From Ophiodon elongatus (lineage: Eukaryota; Chordata; Actinopteri; Perciformes; Hexagrammidae), in assembly GCA_016806645.1 (NCBI GenBank), contig JACSYO010000075.1:559001-623000 (forward strand): DNA of 64,000 bases, given 5' to 3'. A program made the position numbers and the translations under genes. Shown piece by piece: positions 23,595-37,546 of this stretch; within the stretch, counting starts at the first letter, position 1, and each line of letters starts with the position of its first letter. The notes beneath the pieces are model-generated. The model was not told the origin of the DNA. It saw nothing but the letters and a program-made list of their open reading frames with translations, and did no database searches.

Positions 23595-25222
23595 CTGTGG
23601 GGAGGGGGGCAGAGAAGAGGGGAGGGATGAGTTCAAACGTGGCTTGTATTCATCAATGACATGTACACATTGGTGACCGCTGCTTGGTTTGACCGCCAGC
23701 AGTTTGAAACAGTTATTGTTAACCAACAATATTATCATTTTATTCCAGTATGACCCATCATTTAAAAAGCAATGCCTAATATTGTGATCCAATAATTTAT
23801 TATTTTATATTTAGAACCAACTGAAAACTTGAGGTGTAAAGCTGAAGTTTTAAATCTAAGAATTGACTTATTTATGGGAGACTACAGAAACAATAAACGA
23901 CTGGTTTTCTGATATGAATAATAAGAAGAACTCGACTGGTGTCACTGCCGGCAGCGACCGGTCGTCCTGCTGGAAAACTGGCTTATCATTCCTTTCATGC
24001 CAGCTGTCTGAAAATAACTTCTCTGCCCTGCACCCTGCAGCACGGGACGGCCCGGCTTGGCTCAGGGCCATACCCCCCCCCCCACACACACGCGCACACA
24101 CACACACACACGCACACACACGCACACACACACACACACACACACGCACACACACGCACACACACACACACACACACACAGAAGTACGTGTGTACGAGTC
24201 CTCTGGAGGGAGTCGTGGTTCATAGTTCTACTGTACGGCTGTCGCACGCAAATCAGTCGTAGTACCTGAAGTACCACCGTGTACACAATTAATTAAGACT
24301 CCTAATGCACAAATACTCAATGATATCACAGAAATAATACACAGAACAAACCAAAAACAGGCATCTTAAAATGAACACGAGTTCAGATTAAACCACCTTT
24401 TAAACCCCTTCCTTCTCTTCCTGCAAATATTCACCAAATACAAACAGATCACTGGGATCTTTAGGGAGTATTCCTTATGCTAATGAGCTGGTGTGTGAAA
24501 CCGGTCGTGGTTATAAAAGGGAACATATCAGATGTATCCAGCTTTTTGATGCGACCCACAGAAACATACAAAAGTGTCTTAGTCAGAATGATTTGAGATC
24601 ACCTGTACTTATACATCCGAACAACAAAGTGCCATTGTTTCCACTCGTCTTGAGTTGTGTGGCTGCACACTCTGCAGGTGCTTGAGGGAAGTTCTCTATT
24701 GTTATCATTACACCAACTAAAAGTGCTTAGCGATAACATTAAAGACATGAAGCTCTTGCACATGCTTTAAAAACACCCTGTAAAACCTCCATCTCCTGTG
24801 GTCCTGGTTCAGACTCAGTGTTCAGGTCTGTGAGGTCTACAGTCCAGCTCAGCTGGTTTCCGGCACGGCCTTTGTCGGCTCCCTCTCCACACAGCAGATG
24901 GCGTGTCATGTGACCGAGCAGAAACCTAATAGCTGTGCTGTATTCCCTCCCTCATCAGAGGATGCGCTCCATACTTATGGCTCTGACTCAGTGATTACTT
25001 CAGTGTTCCTCAGGAAAGCTGAACGGCTCCGTGCGTTCATCAGGTTTCCGCTCGATTGCGTAAACACGCCATTTGTTCCACGCGTTCCCCGGCTGGAGAG
25101 CCGGGGTCAGTGGAGCGCACGGCGTTCTCCATATGCTGTTTGACTTTACAGCCATGCGCTGCTATGGGGACCAGATAGCTGAGATGGGCCCTTTACAGCA
25201 GATTTGCATAGATAGATAGATG

Positions 25223-25301
<79 letters not shown>

Positions 25302-27007
25302 TGTACTTACTGCCGACGTCCAGCCTGGCGTTGCATGTGGACATGCCGGCTTCGTTGATGGCGGACAGAGTGTACCAACCGGCATCGGACTTCATCAGCC
25401 TCTCCAGCAGCAAGCACTGCCGGCCTGAACCGTCCTGATACAGACTGGAGGAAGAACAACGTCTATTAGCACAAGCTATTAGCACAAGCTATTAGCACAA
25501 GCTATTAGCACACGGTGGCCAAAGAGTACCGACGCAGGCTGAGCATTCATGGAACAAACGCACATGCACAATTTAAAATGAAAACAATGGCACCAATAAT
25601 ATGAGATATGAATTAGTGCAGATGACATATTTTCCCATGTAGGAGGATTTTTCAGATTGTCCAGTAGGAACTAGAGACTGCATAAACTGTGTATAGGTGC
25701 AGTTTTCTATTAAAAGTATAGCTGTGACCTGCCATCAGGAATGTGACTCTTCATTCTCAAACCTGGTTCAATAACAGTAGAGGTCCCTGTGCACACCGCC
25801 CTTTAACACCCTTTCATCAGGGTTCATTTGGAGTGCTGATCTGATGAATGCAGGTCCAATATTCACTCTCTTTTGGCTCTGCTTTTGGTCTCTACCAAGG
25901 GAAATATCTGGCTCTTTAGCTTCTCCACTACGTTACACCAGCGAGTAGCCAACTGTGTAAAAAACAAACAATAACCTGAACATCACTGCAAAGCGCTGCA
26001 GAGCTCAGGGGACCCGCAGAGTGGGTGGCTAACTTTCTGTGGGCTCACAACTATAAAAACATTGATCATACTAGATGCTCTTAGATGTGCAGTCAAGCAG
26101 GAGTTTGGGTGTGACGAAGTACCTCATTCTGCTTGGGTCGATGCGCAGCATGTCTTTATCTTTCTTCCAGTAGAGCTGTGGAGGAGGGGACGCGTCCACT
26201 TTGCACTCTAACCGAACAGTGTCGCCCTCTAGAGCTCTGGAGTTGGACATCTTCAGGATGAAGGTGGGAGGACGGAGAGCCTCCTGGGCTGCGGGGCACA
26301 GCACAGCTGATTAAATTGAACTCTACCAAGCAGGACTGACATAGATGAATAAACCAATCCCTATCATCATCAGGCTGCACTCTGATGATGAAACACTATT
26401 AAAAACAGCCTAAAGAGAGGGTGTACTGTCCAGACATTTCTTACCCAACACATCAAGCCTCATGGAGAATCTGCCCTCCCCTGCTCGGTTCCGGGCCACA
26501 CACTCGTAGACGCCGGCGTGGTGCACCGTGACGATCTCGATGAGGAAGGAGTGCATCCCCTTCTCACACACCAACATCTTATGGAAGTCGTCTGGACGAA
26601 TGGCTTTGCCGTCCAGGTACCAGCACACATCTGGCGTGGGGAGGCCTCCGACCTGGATTGAGAACATGACCGCACCATTATTGCGTTGATTTTTTTGTGG
26701 TATTAGTTATATGAGCTTGTTATAATACAGGCTCGAGTGTGTTGATAAACCCTGAAAATGCATCAGAGGTTCACCTTGAAGTCAATCCTACAGAAGCGTC
26801 CCTCCTCTACGGTGAGGTCTGCAGGGGTCTGCAGGAAGCGAGGAGCGTAACACTTCTCCTGGATAGCTGAGCCCTCGTTTCCCCTCTCGTCCGTCCCCGT
26901 GTGGCGCCTCCCCCTGCAGGGAGAGGGACATCGTCTGCTCAAAGACTTCACAATACCTCACTTTCAATGGCCTGATTTACAGACAGGAATCAGCATCAAT
27001 GTGGTGG

Positions 27008-27062
<55 letters not shown>

Positions 27063-28008
27063 TCTGTCCTCTGACAGCATGGATACTGACGTAGGGACTT
27101 GAGCCATTTTTATCCCTCCTAACAGACAACTAGAAATATTTATAGCACAACATAATGTGGAGATTAAGTAAACACAGGCTGAAATGCCATAACAATGGTG
27201 TAATGTTGCAAAATGTTTAATTCCATGCTTGGGTTGTATTTCAACCGGTGGTTCCTTCTATAGTGCAAAAAACTAATTTAATCCTTTAGTTCACCCCTAA
27301 ATCCCCAAAACTGTATATTCTTCTCACTTGTGGTGCTATTTATTAATCTAGACTGTTTCGGTGTGAGGTGCTCAGTGTCAGAGATATCGGCCAAAGTTTG
27401 TGGAGTTTTTCAAATGTATGTTTTGGTGCTTTGAGCGGCACCAAAGCAGTCTAGATTGATAAATATCATTAGAGGTAAGAGGAAGAATGTGTTTTTGATT
27501 TTAGGTTGCGCTGTCCCTTTAAATCTAGTCTCTTCTTGGTGAAACCACCTGCCATGTGGATGGGAGTGAATCCATTTCACTTTGATAAAGTTTCTTTAGT
27601 TTCAAAAACTTTAGAGAAACTAGTGACACATTTTTTAGATATCACACTTGTACAGTTTTGAAACTAAAATATGAAATCACTGTATCATACATGACTGCAC
27701 AGAGCAACGGTCAGCACACGCAACTGTTATGAGCAACACAAATTATATGTATTTACCAGAGTCCACCTGTGTGTCTTCCTTCTGGTGAATCTGGCTGCAA
27801 CAGAAAACAGACTCATGTAAGCAGAGGGAATCACAGGTTTGAACTTTGAAAACCGACTGTTTTAGTTTGACCAAATGCCAGGAGGGTAACTCTGTGTGTG
27901 TGAGAATGTGTGTGTGAGTGTGTGTTCTGACACAATAGTCCTGTTGTCACCAGTGAAAGAGGCTCGTTCTCAGAAAGCAGGCAAGAAATAGCCTCTGACA
28001 AATCTGTG

Positions 28009-28085
<77 letters not shown>

Positions 28086-28969
28086 ATGCATGTGTTGTGT
28101 GTTTGTGTGCAAGAGGGAGAGAATAGATGGTGCAAAGCCCTGTGAGCGATGAGAGGCTTTTCTGACAATCACACACACACACACGCACACTCGTACGCGC
28201 ACACGCACACGCACACGCACACGCACACACACACGCACACGCACACGCACGCGGTAAAAGTGACCAGAGACAGCTCACTGGGGCTGCTGATTATGCTGCC
28301 AGGCTTTTCCAACTTTGGCTTGGGGAGCCCGTGAGGAGGCCCTGAGAGGGGAGCGGGCTCCCTGTGCAGCCATTCAAACCCAAGTGGCTGTAATGATGTG
28401 TGGTCTTTACTTAATAGCAAAATGAAAGCTAATGGGCTTTGGACCAGAGCCAACATAAATGTCTGCACAGCACAGTCAGCACTGCAACACACATCAGTAC
28501 AACAGGCTGTGAGATGGCTTTGAGATGGAAGGATTTCTGGAGTGATCACGGAGTCCACTCACTAAAGGAAAAGGGTTGTCGTCGTACCTGGTCGGGTTGT
28601 GAGTCTGAGAGACTGTCTTGGTCAAACATGTAGTTGGCGTTGTCTGGACCCAGCAGCCTACGAGCCATGCGCTCCTCATAGGACAGTTTCTGTTTGAAAA
28701 TCAAGCTGTAATGTGTTAATGTGTCACTTTTCACGCCCGTACAGAGCGTGCTGCAGTTTGTTTTGGTGAACTATTTGAATGATGTACTCTATGACGCTCA
28801 AAAAGGCACACACTGTACGTGAGAATGGGCTGTAGTGTCTCTGTATATGTGTGTGTGTGTATGTGTGTGTGTGTGGGAGGATTGTTTTGTTGATATTTTG
28901 TACTTCCAACACAGTTTGCAGGACACACACACACATACACAGACACACACACACACACACACACATACA

Positions 28970-29052
<83 letters not shown>

Positions 29053-32000
29053 ACGCACACACACACACACACCTGGCTGTTTCTCCTCCTGGCCTCCTTT
29101 GAGCGCAGCTTCTTTTCCAGGTCCTGGATGAGGGCGTCTTTGGAGCCCTGGATGTCTTCATCTGTGGAGCGAGAGGAAGACGGCCGGGGAGCGACAGTCT
29201 TCTTCAGAATGGGCTTGGGAGGGCTGAGGGTAGAGAGCGAGACGAAGAGGAGGGGGAAACAGAAGGGAAATAGAGAAAAATAAGGAAGCAAAGATGAAAA
29301 AAAGACACTAAAGAACTTTAATGCTGCAACAAACTTTTATCCACCCCTTGTTGAAATAAGCCGTTGTGTGTAGCCGACTAGTTTAAACCTGCAATGACTT
29401 GTACAGGTCGTTGCGCTTCATTTGTGCAAACAGTTTTTATTAATAGATGCCATTCAATGCATTTAATACAGAGACTGCAATAAACCGATTGCCACGCTTG
29501 ATTCTACATAACTGATTGCGGCAAATAATACCACTCCTGTTTTGTTATGAAGAAACACAAAAATATAATTATTTGCCATATACTAGTCAATAATTAGCAA
29601 CAACAATGATTGTGACTTATCAAACGCCACACTGCTCCATAACACAGGAGCAAAGCAAACCAAAGAAATAGACAAACATGAGCAAAAGGCTCAATCTGGT
29701 GGAAAATAGTCAAAAGTACAATTTTGAAGGCAGGGCTCTAGATTGAACATATTTTGGCGACACTGTTTATTTTAGACTTATTATAGGAGCTACGGTTCCC
29801 AAAAAAAAGCCCCCAAATGTCTCTGGTGATGCATCATTGGAGAGCCCTCCATTTTTTTCTTAAGTGTGGGAAATTTCAACTTTTCTATAAAAACACATGC
29901 ATGCCAAATTGATGTCTACGTTGACTCACATGCTCGGCGCTCCCTTGTAGCTGGCGGGCAAGGAGACCACAGCAGGAAGTACTCTGTTCTGACCGTTGGG
30001 AGTGTTGGGCGGTTGAAGAGAGGAGGAGGAGGGGGGAGAGAACGGGGCGCAAGGGAAGGATGGTGACACTGGGAGAGGCTGCTGGGGGAGGGAGATATTA
30101 GAGGAGGGGGCCCTCATGGGGAGGTGAGGGCTCAAGGGGGATGGGGGGGAGCGGGAGGGGGAGGTGGAGAAGTGGGGAAGGTTGGAGTTGGGAGACAGCT
30201 TGGAGGAGGAAAAAGGGGAGAAGGCGGACTGGGAGGGTAGCACAGAGCAGAGGTAGGCGGCGGGGGCCGACATGGTGTCCTGATTGGCTGGCAGGGTGGC
30301 GCTGCCGAGGCCGGTGGCACTGGGGATGCTGGGGGTGAGGGTGATGGTGGAGCGCATGGTGGTGCGGGGGAGAGAGGATGAGGAGGCCGGGATGGTGGTG
30401 GCAGAAGGACTTGACATGGGGGCAGCGGGGAACTGAAGAGGCGTGGCAGAGGAGGCCGGGGGGGAAATGGGAGAGCTGAGACCTGAAGAGGAGGGAGAGG
30501 ACTTGCCCGTGCCGTTGGCGTGGGTCTGGGTCTGGATCTGGGCCTGGGCCTGGACCTGGGTATGGGTATGGGCCTGGACCTGGGTCTGGACCTGGGTATG
30601 GGCCTGGGTATGGGCCTGGGTATGGGCCTGGGCCTGGGTATGGGTATGGGTATGGTTATGGGCCTGGGCATGGGTATGGGCATGGGCATGGGCCTGGGTA
30701 TGGACATGGGCCTGGGCCTGGGCCTGGGTATGGGCCTGGACCTGGGCCTGGGTATGGGCCTGGACCTGGGCCTGGGTATGGGCCTGGGCCTGGGTATTGG
30801 TATGGGCTTGGACCTGGGCCTGGGTCTGGACCTGGGTCTGGGCGACAGACTGGGTTTGGCTCTGACTGAGGCTTAGTGACTGAAACTGTGACTGGGTCTG
30901 TGACAAGGACCTGGACTCTGACTGAGCCTGAGAAAAGGACTGACTTTGCGTGGACGCCATTTTAGCTTGACTCTGTGTCTCCGTAACGTTTGCTCTACTT
31001 TGGGAGCTGGTGAGGTTCAGCTGGGAGTTGTTGTGGTGCTCCTGGGCCTCTTTCAGAACGCTGTCGTAGCTGGGTGCCTGAAAGGCCGGCTGCGATTGGA
31101 TGAAATGCCGTGGTCGCTCATAGTTAAAGGCGCTGGGGGGGAAGACGCTGGGAGTGAAGGTAGGCAGGTCGGACAGGTTCATGCTGTTGCTCCCTGACTG
31201 GGAGGACAGGGAGGACTGAGAGGGAGAAGACACACACATTTACAAAAAGTGAATAGAAGGTTGGAATTCTACCATTTCTGATGAACAAAAGACATTCAGG
31301 AAATGAATTGTTAACAGCTGTTAACAACTGTAGCAAAAATTTCTTCAGAGAACACACGACTTGTGTAAGAAAAGTGCTCACAGTGAAACTGATCTTGGTT
31401 GGGCTGAACAGCTTGGGCGTTTCGGTTTTCTCCTCGACTTGGGTTGGTGGTGGTGGTGGTGGTGGTGAGGGTGGAGATGAAGGGCTGGGCGTATAGGCTC
31501 GGACGGTTACCCCTGGAGACCTTTGGCCCCCTGAGCTCAGGGCACGCTCCTCCTTGCTGTGACCAAAGGGTTCTTCGGAGGAGTGGTTGGCCGGCTGAGG
31601 CTCTGGAAAACTGACAAAAACATTTGAATGGACTCATTAAAAACACCGGCTCTGGGATGAGCAGCAGGCAGACAGTCAGGGAATCTGATGTGTCAGATTA
31701 GGGTTGCAAAGGGTTGGTACATTTATGGAAATATTCCAAGGGTGCTTGGAGCTAAAACCATAAAGCCAAACGACTTTGGTGAAGAGATCAATAAGATGTA
31801 TGGTGTCATTGCTGCTGTGGCTCGCCTCCTTGGCCTGGATGAAGGCATCGTTCTTGGCAGTGTGGTGAAGTACTCTACAAGGTGTTGGAGATGGAATATG
31901 GCACTCATGCTAACATATCTACTCAGCCATCTGGAAGTCCATGGAGAGATAAATTATTGTCCATTGAAAGATGCCTTTTTGGGGGGGGGGGGGGTTGTTG

Positions 32001-34684
32001 TTTTTAAATAACAGCTCAATACAATGTTAAATGAGTCAACTACTTTAATTAAAGTTCAAGTGTTCTATCTGCTTATGTTATGGGTTTGTTTCTATCTGCT
32101 TATGTTATGGGTTTGTTTCTATCTGCTTATGTTATAGGTTTGTTTCTATCTGTTTATGTCATGTTATAGGTTTGTTTCTATCTGTTTATGTTATAGGTTT
32201 GTTTCTATCTGCTTATGTTATAGGTTTGTTTCTATCTGCTTATGTTATAGGTTTGTTTCTATCTGCTTATGTTATAGGTTTGTTTCTATCTGCTTATGTT
32301 ATAGGTTTGTTTCTATCTGCTTATGTTATGGGTTTGTTTCTATCTGCTTATGTTATAGGTTTGTTTCTATCTGTTTATGTCATGTTATAGGTTTGTTTCT
32401 ATCTGTTTATGTTATAGGTTTGTTTCTATCTGCTTATGTTATAGGTTTGTTTCTATCTGCTTATGTTATAGGTTTGTTTCTATCTGCTTATGTTATAGGT
32501 TTGTTTCTATCTGCTTATGTTATAGGTTTGTTTCTATCTGCTTATGTTATAGGTTTGTTTCTATCTGCTTATGTTATAGGTTTGTTTCTATCTGCTTATG
32601 TTATAGGTTTGTTTCTATCTGCTTATGTTATAGGTTTGCTTCTATCTGCTTATGTTATAGGTTTGTTTCTATCTGCTTATGTTATTGGTTTGTTTCTATC
32701 TGTTTATGTCATGTTATAGGTTTGTTTCTATCTGCTTATGTTATGGGTTTGTTTCTATCTGTTTATGTCATGTTAGAGGTTTGTTTCTATCTGCACCAAA
32801 TCACCCCTACATTTCCATTTTATTCCCATTATTTCACTTTTTTTCCCCCTGTTAATTCCCATAGAAAGTTTCCATTTTGAATATTCCAAGGATCTCACCA
32901 TTCTAGGTGAGATACAGAAACAGTTAAATGATGAAAATCCCCTCCAGTGATCATAAAGCTAAACAGAATTGTATCTGCGACAATCCCCCGATCTCCAGGT
33001 AGTTCAAACCTAGTGTCAGCACTATGAAGAAATGAAACCAAGATCCGAAAACCCTCAGATGCACGTTAACAATCTTCTGCGATAGGTCTCTTGCAGATTT
33101 TTGACTCAAAATCACCCATTTGAAACTTTCTATTTATCCTAGGATTTTACGAGAAAAATCCAAACTGAGACCAAAAATATCAAAGCAAAACAGAAGAACG
33201 GTTGAGCAAAACGTTTTTTCCTAAATACAGTGCAAAATCTAAATGGGTAAAAGTTGAGCGATTGCAAGGAGGACAACTAGAACCAGATGCATGGGTCGTC
33301 TCATAAATAGATTCAAGTTCCACGGATTCAACACGATCATTTTGCTTTTAGGAACTCTGACCAACAGTACTGTACTTTTGTTTAGAAGAGGGTTGACACT
33401 AACATAGAAATACACAAAATGTATGCATCTTATTTCGCAGTGGTTGCCATATTGGCATCGCACTCATCCAACGCTGATGCTGAACCTCACCATGGTATTA
33501 TTTCAGCGAACAACTTTGTGACAGCCTCTATGTACATCAAGAGATTTGTTAAATGGTGAGCAATATTGAAAAGTAACTTTAACTCTGGAATACATACTCT
33601 GAGGCTGCCATCATACTATAGGGACTGTCTCATGAGAGTATCAGATATCAATAGTTCTGCTCCCATTTCAGCCCACTCAATAGTTTTCTTCCTGTAAGAG
33701 CAAGCCTGGCTGGTCCCCTACTTTTATTCCAGGAAAGAATGCTGTTCCCATGACAACCATGTAGTCTGGGCTACGCAGGAGCATAGTGACAATAGCAGTC
33801 TCTATCGTCGCTCCCTCTCACACACTCGCTTAATTACACACACTGTTTTCCTGCGCTTCTCCTGGTCCCCTGAAGGCACAAGACATCAGTCTGAAAATAC
33901 ACCAGTGGACAATCAACAGCTAAATCCTGACAATGAGTGGTTTCTAACAGTAAACCTCTTTCTAATGTAAAGAGGTAATAATGAAACACCAAAAGATGGT
34001 TTACATTTTGTACAGCTTTGTCATTTGCAAGTGCCTTCCTCATTTCAAGCATTAATTGTAAAAAGAAATGCTCTGTGTAGCTGGGAATAGCCTTTATGGA
34101 TGGACACATGTTACACAAAGCAGCAAGAATTTGGATTCTATAGCATGCAAATAATGAGCAAAAATGTTGAGTGGCCAAAAGTAATCTTTGAAAAGTCCAA
34201 TGAACTAAAAGACAAAAGGAAATCTACAACCTCAGTGGAGGACGCCGTCTACAGTCTGACTTAAACTTTTTGAGACGGAGAGTTTATGTTGGCCGTTATT
34301 AATTGTTTTTAACATTCAAACATATAATGTAAAGACAATGTTTGATGAGAATCTATTCAATTTGATTATTTATGAAGTGTAACCAAGATGAGATTTGACC
34401 AGGAGATTTTACAGCTAAAAACTACATTACCTGAAACATATTTATGGTATTTCTGAAAGGAAATTTGTTACTTATCGGGGGTGGGGGGTGGGGGGGGGGT
34501 AAGGAGGTTGGCGTCGGTGCAGGAGGCCAGAAAGGTATGAAGGGGTTTAGGGTTGTGGAGGGCTTTGTATGTGATGAGGAGAATCTTGAACTGGATTCTG
34601 TGCTGTATGGGGAGCCAGTGGAGGTTTTGAAGGACTGGGGTCATGTGATCTCTAGTGCAGGAGTGGGAGAGCAGAGTGGGAGAG

Positions 34685-34764
<80 letters not shown>

Positions 34765-37487
34765 TATTTAGTATGCTGATGGTATACAGTATGTGTATTT
34801 GTATGATTAAGTGGCCAAAGCTATATTGGTCTCGGAATTTGGACATCAGCTGGCAGGTGCAGACGCTCTACTGGTGACCCAATCCTTTTAAAACACACAC
34901 ACAAGATCTGCATGGCATTGTGGGTAGGAGAATGCTAAGCTGTCTTAAGTCCTCTGTATGACCGGCAAAAACTGGAGGGACAACAACGTGAATGCTGAAA
35001 CCGAATCTGGTCACCTTTTAGAAAAAATAAAAGTCTCTGCTGGATTCTGAAAATACTTCAACACTGTGAGATATACAAATAAACAGCGGGAAGTTACCAT
35101 CAACTCAGCCTGGGCCAGGCAACATATGGATTTTATATCAAGATCATGAAATGAGACTAGATATTGCCTTCGATTTTGGATATCGTAACATCATAATATG
35201 TCACACGTGTTGTAGATTCCTTGTTTTGAAGGCTGCGTGACAGTAAAGTGATGTCATTTCCTGAACTCACCTGAGTGTTCCAGCTGTTTGCCTTTACCAA
35301 CTTAGTTATTATATCCACGTTCCTATGATTGTTTAACAAAAAATATATTTCTGTAAATATTTTGTGAACCCTAGAATATCTACATTGAAGCAAATTATTA
35401 TTTTTTTAATATCATGATATTTGATTTTCTCCCTATAGCCCAGCCCTCAACTCAAAGCCTACATTTCTCCAACAAACCTGAATCATTTGGAACTTTTTAC
35501 GACCAAATTTTAGGCAACAGCCAGTTAGAGTTCCTTGGGTGACTCAGAGCTGACCTAATGTTTACCCAACAATTATAACGAGTCAACACCCTCTTGTCAG
35601 AACATCATTATTTTGACTGTAGGGACAACGTCCAACGTCCCCCCCCCCACACAGTCATCTTCCTCGTATAATAATCAAATCAATACAACAATCAGATGAA
35701 CTTCAAGTTGGCCAGAGAGCCTGAAAGTGACCTTAGAAGTCTTCACTGTAGTGAACTGAGGACGGAGGGTTTCTGAAGGACACCGACGCCATGTCTGCAC
35801 TTCACATTAGGGATGAGATCACAGCTCTGGACTCATCACACTCAGCCAAACATTCCCCTTTCACACCACTGATCCCGGATCAGCACCAAGTGGACATTAA
35901 AGACGCACTTGCTGAACTTCAGTCAAACGCCAGAGATGCAGAGAGCTCAAGAGATAAAATAGGACCCAATATTAAGTATCATCCGTGGTACTTTAACGTG
36001 TGCTGTGATATTAATGCACTTTTGGTGGTGTCGTGGTATTTCTATCTGCTTATGGTATAGGTTTGTTTCTATCTGCTTATGTTATAGGTTTGTTTCTATC
36101 TGCTTATGTTATGTTATAGGTTTGTTTCTATCTGCTTATGTTATAGGTTTGTTTCTTAAGTATCATCCGTGGTACTTTAACGTGTGCTGTGATATTAATG
36201 CACTTTTGGTGGTATCGTTGTGAATATCGCACAAAAGCTAATCATTTATTTGTGGGGCAATATTTAAAAAAAAAAAAAAACATTGTGATTAAAAGCTAGT
36301 GTCCGATGATACGCCTGCTCGTGAATGCACCATTCGCCGGCAGACGTGTTAATCACTAACTTCTCGCTAACTAACTCTCCGCTCAGTGTTTTTACTATTT
36401 CCTTTTCGCAAAAATACAAACAAATAAACATTGACTAAAGCATGTGCTGTGTTACGTACTGCAAACGCTACTCAACAGCACAATAACAGAGCCTCGTTTA
36501 TGTGCCTCCTCGAGCTGAAGCGGCTCCAGAGGGCCCGATGAAAGAGAGAGTGAGTATCGGATTTCAGCTCAGGTAACGTTACGTTAGACGTGAGTGGAGA
36601 TGTATCAGGCAGTTAACAACAGCCGACCAGCTTACTGCCGCTTGATATTTAAAAAGAAAACAACGTGAAACTAGCTTCTCTTGACAAAAAAATAAAGTGT
36701 GCTGAAGAAAGCCCGAGGAGAACCGAGGTTGGTTCACGTTAGCGGAGTCTGAACCATCTGACGGCTCGCGCTGGGTCCTCCTCGCGCTGGGTCCTCGCGC
36801 GTTGGACCACCAACAGCCAGACGGACTCAAAGCCCCAAAATAGACTCAAGTCCACTTTCCAAATGTTCTAAACATAGTTTGACCTTTTCAGGAGGACAAA
36901 GTAAACTTATTTATTTCCCCGTGATATAAACAAGTAATAAAAAACATCTCGTTTAAAGACTATCGTCAGTGTAGACAACTCACTACAGGGGTTAACACCG
37001 TGACTCCAAACAACAAAGGTCCCCGGCAGGGTGAAGGGTAGGAGGGTAGGAGGGTATCACACGAGATGTTCTTACCTCGCTTCGCACCACTTCCCGTTTA
37101 AAGTGCAGCACTGTACCGGCTGAACGAGAGCGGACTTTCCCCGCGCAGAGGAACCCAAACACCGGTTAGGAAGCGGGAGGCTGGGTTGTAACAGGTGACA
37201 CCGCGCGCTCACGAGGCAGAGAGCCCACAGGGTGTCGCGCGGGTCCCCCAAAAAAGCTCAGCATCGTCATCGCAACTGCATCGATGCAGAGCACGGAGCT
37301 CCTCTCCGACTGGCAGCGAGCTTTTTAAAATATCACTATTCAATATAGCTTTACATCAATTCGTGTTTTTACAGCCCTCATCAAAAGCTGCATCTCTTTT
37401 TCTCATTAATACTCCTAATCAATATAGTGTGATAATTATTATTACTGGGATCTCACTTGATCCCATTAGGCAAGTCTCGGGAGAGAG

Positions 37488-37546
<59 letters not shown>

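Noticed and set aside
23868..24286. Cys-Val and His-Thr frames on both strands
   Set aside because: Translation of (CA)n; the same applies to 27831-28278, 28724-29161, 34652-34877, 42647-42949 and 62558-62899.
30443..30876. Plus-strand frames rich in Trp, Leu, Gly and Met (140 and 118 codons)
   Set aside because: They are the antisense shadow of the hexanucleotide Gln/His repeat in the myot exon; a period of six keeps all frames open.
32156..32880. Repetitive frames of 187 and 167 codons (CYRFVSICL units)
   Set aside because: They translate a 27-bp minisatellite whose period is a multiple of three; there is no other protein sequence, promoter or splice context.
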